Positions 6,169 to 10,448 of a DNA stretch of 10,448 nucleotides are shown one piece after another (position 1 is the stretch's first letter; the number at the start of each line of letters is the position of its first letter). Position numbers and translations under genes: made by a program. This stretch comes from GCA-020344555 sp964548955 (GTDB taxonomy: Bacteria > Planctomycetota > Phycisphaerae > UBA1845), in assembly GCA_964548955.1 (NCBI GenBank), contig CAZJTP010000164.1, forward strand, positions 1 to 10,448. Reading direction: 5' to 3'. The notes under the pieces are model-generated. The model ran no database searches, was not told where the DNA came from, and saw only the letters and a list, made by a program, of their open reading frames with translations.

Positions 6169-7488
6169 TCACGGCCGGCCCTCTTGACTCCATGTGTTAT
6201 GTTGGTTCCGATGGGCCAGACGGTTGCGGCACCGGTCCAAGATCCCGTCGAAGGCCTTGGCCCCAGCCAGGTTAACAAGACGGATGCCCCCAGGTGCCCT
6301 GGCTTGGTTCGGCGTACTACACGATTGTCGCCGCCGAGTCACGTTTGCGATACAACGCAACGCGCCTCCCCTCTCGTATATCGCGGACACATCGACAGCA
6401 TGCACCTCAAAGCCGAGCCCGCGGTAGATCGCTAAGGCCGCACGGTCCAAAGGAGGAATGTTGTACACGGGCATATATACCACTCGCTGCCCATTGTGCT
6501 GGTCAAGCAGAATGTTGTTGTAGGTGATCATCCATTGATCGGACACATTGGCGATCGCCGGAAGACGGTACACCTTGTACCCGTTGCGCTGCATCAGTAC
6601 AGCAACACTGTCGAACTGATTCTGCAGGGTATCGGAGGGACAGACGCTGCCCAGCAGCTCATCGCAGCCCTCGGTGTCATCTTCGCAATCATCGTGGGCT
6701 GACAGCAGCGTGAACGCAAAGTGTGGGCTAGCGACAAGGACGGTATCTTCGCTTATCGGCGTCAGATACATGTCGATGTGGCACCATGGGACATCACCGA
6801 ACTCGTCGCCTACGCTGAGATAAGGGCGCCCCAGCAACCGGCTCAGCTCGGCTGCCAAGCGTGATTCGGCAAGCTCGCCGTTTTCCGAAAGTACATTGGA
6901 GCCGAAGAACGCGTGGCGCACGTTGGACACGACGTTGCCACCCTCCACGTGAAGCGGACTATCCATCACGGTTGGGGCGAGCCGCGATTCATGCAAGATG
7001 TCTTGAAGAAGAAGGTCGTTGCTCTTCTCCGGCTCATACTCCCAAGGGGCAACAGGTACAAAGGTAGCACTGCTACTCCGAAGATCAAGCGATTGGCGGG
7101 CTATACAGCGATCGCGTGCCCAAACCGATATGGGAAGCCCGACGTTGATTACATCAGCTACTCGCCCCTCTAGGACTGAGTCCCACGACGAGATGAAGTC
7201 GTCAGCAGCGGCGGCGGTTGGGCACAGGACTTTGACTCGCACGTCATATGGCAACGCCGCAAAAAGGTCGCGGTACACGGGTTCGAGTTCAAGGTAAACA
7301 TCAGGATCGTAGTGAAGAAGGATCTCGGCAATCGCTCCGTGGGTGTCGGGAATCACACCGACGCCGGCCACCGCGTTGTTCGCCAGCCGCTGGCCGAAGC
7401 TGCGGCTCGAGACAAATACGAGCACGAGAACAGCGGCTGCCACGGCCACACCACGAAACCCTCGCTTTCGCATCGATCTGTTACTCAC
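6169..7488 (-). CDS. Secreted agmatine deiminase / peptidylarginine deiminase-like (guanidino-modifying) enzyme
   Basis: A 439-residue protein counted from the GTG at 7488, with a basic N-terminus and hydrophobic core at about 12-27 (VAVAAAVLVLVFVSS) that make a Sec signal peptide or anchor. The catalytic pattern of the PAD_porph/agmatine deiminase branch is complete: WARD at 123-126, HVEGGN at 180-185, CHID at 236-239 (His and Asp), and RGGALRCI at 373-380 with nucleophile C379. These enzymes hydrolyse a guanidino group, as in agmatine or C-terminal arginine of peptides, to a ureido product plus ammonia. A signal peptide favours an extracytoplasmic peptide substrate. Oddities are an acidic, Cys-bearing insertion (HDDCEDDTEGCDELLGSVC, 265-283 region) and about 59 residues after C379, where family members usually stop soon. 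Starts at 7488 (AAGGAGG upstream), 7473 and 7563 are possible; 7563 would bury the signal peptide. Confidence 0.82.
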   Translation of the reverse strand: MSNRSMRKRGFRGVAVAAAVLVLVFVSSRSFGQRLANNAVAGVGVIPDTHGAIAEILLHYDPDVYLELEPVYRDLFAALPYDVRVKVLCPTAAAADDFISSWDSVLEGRVADVINVGLPISVWARDRCIARQSLDLRSSSATFVPVAPWEYEPEKSNDLLLQDILHESRLAPTVMDSPLHVEGGNVVSNVRHAFFGSNVLSENGELAESRLAAELSRLLGRPYLSVGDEFGDVPWCHIDMYLTPISEDTVLVASPHFAFTLLSAHDDCEDDTEGCDELLGSVCPSDTLQNQFDSVAVLMQRNGYKVYRLPAIANVSDQWMITYNNILLDQHNGQRVVYMPVYNIPPLDRAALAIYRGLGFEVHAVDVSAIYERGGALRCIANVTRRRQSCSTPNQARAPGGIRLVNLAGAKAFDGILDRCRNRLAHRNQHNTWSQEGRP

Positions 7489-7500
7489 GGCTTGCTTTCC

Positions 7501-7507
7501 CCTCCTT
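7501..7507 (-). promoter_or_regulatory. Ribosome binding site for the deiminase-like gene
   Basis: AAGGAGG, a near-perfect Shine-Dalgarno, lies 12 bases before the GTG at 7488 and 27 before the ATG at 7473. The spacing is long for the GTG and too long for the ATG, so the GTG is preferred. Confidence 0.5.
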
Positions 7508-7526
7508 TGGGTAGCCCTGTGGATCA

Positions 7527-7561
7527 GGGAGAGGGGCGACTCAGGAGCCGCCCCCTCCCCC
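7527..7561. other. Strong GC-rich hairpin in the leader of the deiminase-like gene
   Basis: On the minus strand a G-rich arm (GGGGAGGGGGCG) pairs with CGCCCCTCTCCC across a ten-base loop: 12 positions, one A/C mismatch and two G-U pairs. It lies 20 bases before the AAGGAGG ribosome binding site and after the stop of the upstream secreted-protein gene. No U-run follows on either strand, so it is not a standard intrinsic terminator. It may stabilise the mRNA end or differentially tune the two genes. Confidence 0.5.
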
Positions 7562-7632
7562 AATTACATCCAACTGCGGCGAACGATTGGAGCGTGTTAG
7601 TGACCACGTTCTTCGGAATCACCGGAGTCCGG

Positions 7633-8085
7633 CTAGTCGTCATCGTCCGAGCCGCCCTCGTCCTCCCAATCCTCTTCAGTATCTTCCTCGCTATCCGGGT
7701 CCCTCACCGTCTTTGCTGATTCGATGTCGATGTACTTGATTCCCTTTTGTTCGTAGAGCTTTCCCTTCAGCTCTGTGTAGCGGAACGCCAACGGCGCTAT
7801 GGTGCGCGTCGGACCTTTCGGGCCCTCGCCGATGATGATGAGCCCATCCTCGGTTTCCAGGGCAGCCGGGACGCCGGCCTGAATGCAGAGTTGTGTACAC
7901 TTGATGTGGTCGCTGGACTCATACTTGTCAGTCATGAAGCTTTGAAGGTCAACGATCTTTCCGGTTAGCGTTACGTCTCGTGGGGGTGGCACCTTGTCGC
8001 GGTCGCCCCCTGCCATCAAAACAGAAGTGAACAGAACTGCAGCCGCAACTCCTGCGGCGATGACCATACACCTTTGCGTCTTCAT
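7633..8085 (-). CDS. Small secreted protein with C-x3-C motif and acidic tail
   Basis: A 150-residue protein. Residues 1-26 (MKTQRC then a hydrophobic Ala/Val core to LMAGG) form a signal peptide without a lipobox cysteine at the cleavage site. The mature part runs VTLTGKIVDLQSFM (38-51), then C63 and C67 in IKCTQLC, then GLIIIGEG and a KGKLYEQKGIKYIDIESA strand pair. This resembles an uncharacterised family of small secreted OB-like beta-barrel proteins with a C-x3-C site, which I recognise only loosely. The last 22 residues are mostly Asp and Glu (EEDTEEDWEDEGGSDDDD), which could bind calcium or other cations. The ATG at 8085 has GAGGAG seven bases upstream; the ATG at 8091 is too close to it. 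The deiminase-like gene follows on the same strand after 144 bases. Function unknown. Confidence 0.72.
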   Translation of the reverse strand: MKTQRCMVIAAGVAAAVLFTSVLMAGGDRDKVPPPRDVTLTGKIVDLQSFMTDKYESSDHIKCTQLCIQAGVPAALETEDGLIIIGEGPKGPTRTIAPLAFRYTELKGKLYEQKGIKYIDIESAKTVRDPDSEEDTEEDWEDEGGSDDDD

Positions 8086-8092
8086 CTTCATA

Positions 8093-8098
8093 CTCCTC
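8093..8098 (-). promoter_or_regulatory. Ribosome binding site for the small secreted protein
   Basis: GAGGAG is seven bases before the ATG at 8085 and only one base before the ATG at 8091. It therefore selects 8085 as the start. Confidence 0.6.
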
Positions 8099-8364
8099 AG
8101 ATTTGGATTTCGGTTGCCGAACACCCACGTCTTCCATACCCGGCGAACGGTGGAATGTACCTAAACCTCTCTGCCTTCAGATCCTGTAGCGTATTCCGCC
8201 TCGTCGTCGACGATGAACCACGCGACGCGATCGAACCTCCGCACCGCGCATCTCACACCCCCCGTCTGGAATGCCTTGCGCAGTCGGCATGCCTGCGCCG
8301 CACCGGACCCAGCGCCATGCGGTACTCCACAGGCCCACCCTTTGACTCGAGTATGCACGCCGTC

Positions 8365-8387
8365 CCTGAAATCGCGGTGAAATCAGG
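8365..8387. promoter_or_regulatory. Imperfect inverted repeat, possible operator
   Basis: A 23-base element with CCTGA and TCAGG at its ends. Eight of eleven position pairs are complementary plus one G-T. It also contains TGAAATC twice, 11 bases apart. It directly precedes the AT-rich patch, in the divergent promoter region. No U-run follows, so an operator is more likely than a terminator, but no regulator gene is nearby. Confidence 0.3.
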
Positions 8388-8679
8388 TTAAAAATATCTT
8401 AATTCTGGGACCTGGCCGGAGGCGATACCGGAGTCAGGCCACAACCCGTGCCTGATGGAGCCCCGGCGCGTTGGATGGCCGAATGGGTGTGCCGAGGCCT
8501 GGCTGCGGAGGCTCTGAATCTGCAGGATTAAGGCGAATTCACGTCGGTTTCATCACGGATTCAGTCCGATCATGCATACTTGTTCCATAAGCATCGCCCA
8601 GCGGCGGGACCGACTCTCGCGCTGGCCCGGGCCGGCGAGCAAGTAGTCGGCAGCGGTGCTCATCGGCCGTCAATTGAGT

Positions 8680-8684
8680 GGAGG
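8680..8684 (+). promoter_or_regulatory. Ribosome binding site for the aminotransferase
   Basis: GGAGG with 13 bases to the ATG at 8698, a little long. The nearer GTG at 8690 is out of frame and stops after three codons, so the ATG at 8698 remains the best start. Confidence 0.45.
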
Positions 8685-8697
8685 CAGACGTGAACTC

Positions 8698-10056
8698 ATG
8701 AACACCGACAGACCAGTAAGTCTCAATCTGAAGGTCCGTTGCCTGAAACAGTCGGCTACGCTTGCCATCAACGAGCGCTGCCGTAGGTTGCAGTCCGAGG
8801 GCCGAGCCGTGTACAATTTTGGCCTTGGCCAGTCCCCTTTCCCAGTCCCCGAATCGGTCGTAGAAGCGCTTATGCTCGCCGCGCCGCAGAAGGATTATCT
8901 GCCCGTTCGTGGCTTGCCCGCCTTACGTGAAGCGGTGGCAGAATTCCATCGTTCGCGTGATCTGGTGGAGGCGGACCCCGACGGCGTGCTGATTGGCCCG
9001 GGATCCAAGGAGCTGATGTTCCTTCTGCAACTGGTGTACTACGGCGAGATCACGGTTACGACGCCGTGCTGGGTCTCGTACATTCCACAGGCCCAAATCG
9101 TAGGCCGGACGGTCAGCACAATAGCAACCAACGCTGCGCAGAGATGGAAGATCACGGCGCCACAGCTACTACGCTCACTTGAACTCGTTCAGGACGACTA
9201 CCGACCGAGATTGTTGGTGCTCAATTACCCCTCCAACCCTTCAGGGCAAACGTACACGGAGGACGAGCTGAAGGAAATCGCGGACGTTGCCCGCCGATTT
9301 CAGCTGGTCATACTATCCGATGAGATCTACGGGCAACTCCATCATCGCGGGGAGCATGTTTCGATCGCACGCTTCTATCCAGAGGGTACCATTATCAGCT
9401 CGGGGCTGTCCAAGTGGTGTGGAGCGGGCGGTTGGCGACTTGGCACGTTTTGTTTTCCACGCAGCCTCCATTGGCTTCTCGACGCCATGGCTGTAGTGGC
9501 AAGTGAGACCTACACCTCTGTCAGTGCCCCCATCCAGCATGCTGCCGTTCGAGCCTTCGAAGGAGGCGTAGATATCGAGCGATATCTGTGCCATGCGCGG
9601 AGGATTCTCGCCTCACTCGGGCGACACTGTGGGGAGGTGCTTTCAGATGCCGGCGTCCATACGCATCAGCCGGAGGGAGGTTTCTATCTTTTTCTCGACT
9701 TCTCGTCTTTCCGCGAACAGCTCGCCGCGCGGGGGATCCAGGATGGTCTGACTCTCTGCAACCGCCTCCTTGACGAAACCGGCGTGGCCCTTCTTCCCGG
9801 GGCGGCCTTCGCACAACCAGCGGAAGAGCTGAGCGCAAGGCTCGCCTACGTGGACTTCGACGGCGCAGCTGCGATGGCTGCAAGCGAGGACATTTCATTC
9901 CACGAGCAGCTACCGCACAGCTTCCTCGAACGATGGTGCGAACGCGTTCTAGGAGGGATGGACCACCTTGCCAAGTGGGTCAGAGGCAGCTGCGACGAGA
10001 CACGTACATCTCACAGGAGAGGTCGTGAAATGCCGCGATTGAGCAACGTCGCATAG
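8698..10056 (+). CDS. Class I/II PLP-dependent aminotransferase (aspartate aminotransferase superfamily)
   Basis: A 452-residue fold-type I enzyme that swaps amino groups between an amino acid and a 2-oxo acid in the cytosol. The landmarks appear in order: FGLGQSPFPVP at 41-51, W125 stacking on PLP in TPCWVSY, NYPSNPSG at 176-183 (N180), SDEIY at 207-211 (D208, Y211), SSGLSKWCGAGGWRLG at 234-249 with Schiff-base lysine K239, and R381 in RLAYVDFDG that binds the substrate carboxylate. All catalytic residues are intact. It is longer than the usual roughly 390-400 residues: after about 425 there is a basic Arg/Ser/Thr-rich tail (KWVRGSCDETRTSHRRGREM) of unclear role. The frame is open to a GTG at 8656, but the ATG at 8698 has GGAGG upstream and begins where homologues begin. 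The substrate amino acid cannot be read from sequence. A universal stress protein gene follows after 33 bases. Confidence 0.9.
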   Translation: MNTDRPVSLNLKVRCLKQSATLAINERCRRLQSEGRAVYNFGLGQSPFPVPESVVEALMLAAPQKDYLPVRGLPALREAVAEFHRSRDLVEADPDGVLIGPGSKELMFLLQLVYYGEITVTTPCWVSYIPQAQIVGRTVSTIATNAAQRWKITAPQLLRSLELVQDDYRPRLLVLNYPSNPSGQTYTEDELKEIADVARRFQLVILSDEIYGQLHHRGEHVSIARFYPEGTIISSGLSKWCGAGGWRLGTFCFPRSLHWLLDAMAVVASETYTSVSAPIQHAAVRAFEGGVDIERYLCHARRILASLGRHCGEVLSDAGVHTHQPEGGFYLFLDFSSFREQLAARGIQDGLTLCNRLLDETGVALLPGAAFAQPAEELSARLAYVDFDGAAAMAASEDISFHEQLPHSFLERWCERVLGGMDHLAKWVRGSCDETRTSHRRGREMPRLSNVA

Positions 10057-10089
10057 ACAGCGGTGCCGGTGGCTCCAGGACATGACGGC

Positions 10090-10448
10090 ATGAGCGCACA
10101 GAACGAGTGCGATATCTTGAGCAACATCGTCGTGGGCGTCGGCGGATCCGAACGATCGTTCGCGGCGTTGCGCTACGCTCTCGAACTCGGCCGGGCGACC
10201 AGAGCGCAGGTTCGGGCCGTAGTTGTCGACACCATACGCGTGAACCTCGGGATGGCGCTGGCGCATGGCGACACCCTGCAACGACTCATTGCAGATGGGG
10301 AGAAGGTGGCACACGCCGAAGGTGAACGCATGGCGGCACGTGCGCGGCGAACTGGTAACGAGTTTGGCGTAGAGCTCACTGTCGAGCACGACAGCGGGGC
10401 GGTCGTCGAATGCCTCGCAATAGCGTCGAGCGAGGCGTCCCTGCTAGT
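10090..10448 (+). CDS. Universal stress protein family (N-terminal part)
   Basis: The frame from the ATG at 10090 stays open to the window end (119 codons). It reads MSAQNECDILSNIVVGVGGS, then ERSFAALRYALELGRATRAQ, then VRAVVVDTI. This is the opening of UspA-like proteins: a first beta strand ending in VGVGGSE, a long helix, and a second strand with AVVV. A helix rich in Ala/Glu/Arg and a strand GVELTVEHDSGAVVECLAIAS follow. The C-terminal GxxG-x9-G(S/T) ATP-binding signature would lie outside the window, so ATP binding cannot be judged. Such proteins are cytosolic and linked to stress or energy limitation. It starts 33 bases after the aminotransferase stop on the same strand and may be cotranscribed. 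The ribosome binding site is weak (CAGGA about 11 bases upstream). Confidence 0.82.
   Translation, partial: MSAQNECDILSNIVVGVGGSERSFAALRYALELGRATRAQVRAVVVDTIRVNLGMALAHGDTLQRLIADGEKVAHAEGERMAARARRTGNEFGVELTVEHDSGAVVECLAIASSEASLL

Larger units (their letters stand above)
8086..8697. other. Divergent intergenic region between the secreted-protein gene and the aminotransferase
   Basis: A gap of 612 bases that should hold promoters for both directions. Open frames within it have non-protein-like composition and no ribosome binding sites. Visible structure: an imperfect 23-base dyad at 8365-8387; an AT-rich patch right after it (TTAAAAATATCTTAA, 8388-8402), unusual in this GC-rich window; a six-base stem (TCAGGC at 8434-8439, GCCTGA at 8450-8455); and a small CGGA/TCCG stem at 8556-8568. 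I cannot place a -35/-10 pair with confidence. Confidence 0.45.

Noticed and set aside
5079..8383. The 10-mer GCGGTGAAAT occurs both in the operon upstream region (5079-5088) and in the divergent gap (8374-8383).
   Set aside because: Shared 10-mers are expected by chance in a window this size; no longer similarity extends from it.
8074..8391. Open frames on both strands in the divergent gap (plus 8074-8391, minus 8358-8161).
   Set aside because: Cys/Arg/Pro-rich composition, no ribosome binding sites and no recognisable motif; treated as intergenic.
9949..10389. A 146-codon minus-strand frame across the aminotransferase end and stress-protein start.
   Set aside because: It opposes two genes with recognisable family motifs and reads as a composition shadow.

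Overview
This is a GC-rich (roughly 57% by eye) bacterial chromosomal window. It has no tRNA, rRNA, CRISPR array or intact mobile element. Two proteins with Sec-type signal peptides, many proteins lacking close landmark families, and long untranslated gaps would fit an environmental bacterium such as a planctomycete, acidobacterium or relative. No gene here fixes the phylum, so this is a weak inference.

Left block (1-4861, minus strand, read right to left): four tightly packed genes forming one apparent operon. In order of transcription they are: (1) a fold-type II PLP enzyme of the threonine synthase/cysteine synthase group; (2) a DUF1611-family P-loop protein, the family that includes DgcN; (3) an 811-residue fusion of an uncharacterised N-terminal region, a QueC-like PP-loop ATPase with a four-Cys zinc site, and a creatininase-family metallo-amidohydrolase; (4) the first 71 codons of an enolase-superfamily enzyme of the dipeptide epimerase / DgcA type. 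The first junction is an ATGA overlap, the second a 19-base overlap, the third a 9-base gap. The gene set suggests amino-acid or small-peptide chemistry: a PLP step, ATP-dependent carboxylate activation, amide hydrolysis, and epimerisation next to a carboxylate. I know of no described pathway with this combination. It is the best candidate in the window for an undescribed system.

Middle block (4862-8085, minus strand): a 372-base gap with a pair of imperfect 23-base direct repeats; two small unrecognised genes, one a basic-headed, acidic-tailed CxxC/CxxC protein; then a secreted agmatine deiminase/peptidylarginine deiminase-like enzyme. Upstream of that lies a small secreted protein with a C-x3-C motif and a very acidic tail. 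These last two genes are 144 bases apart and may be cotranscribed, with a strong GC hairpin in the leader between them.

Right block (8086-10448): a 612-base divergent intergenic region, then on the plus strand a class I/II PLP aminotransferase with all its key residues, followed 33 bases later by the start of a universal stress protein that runs off the window.
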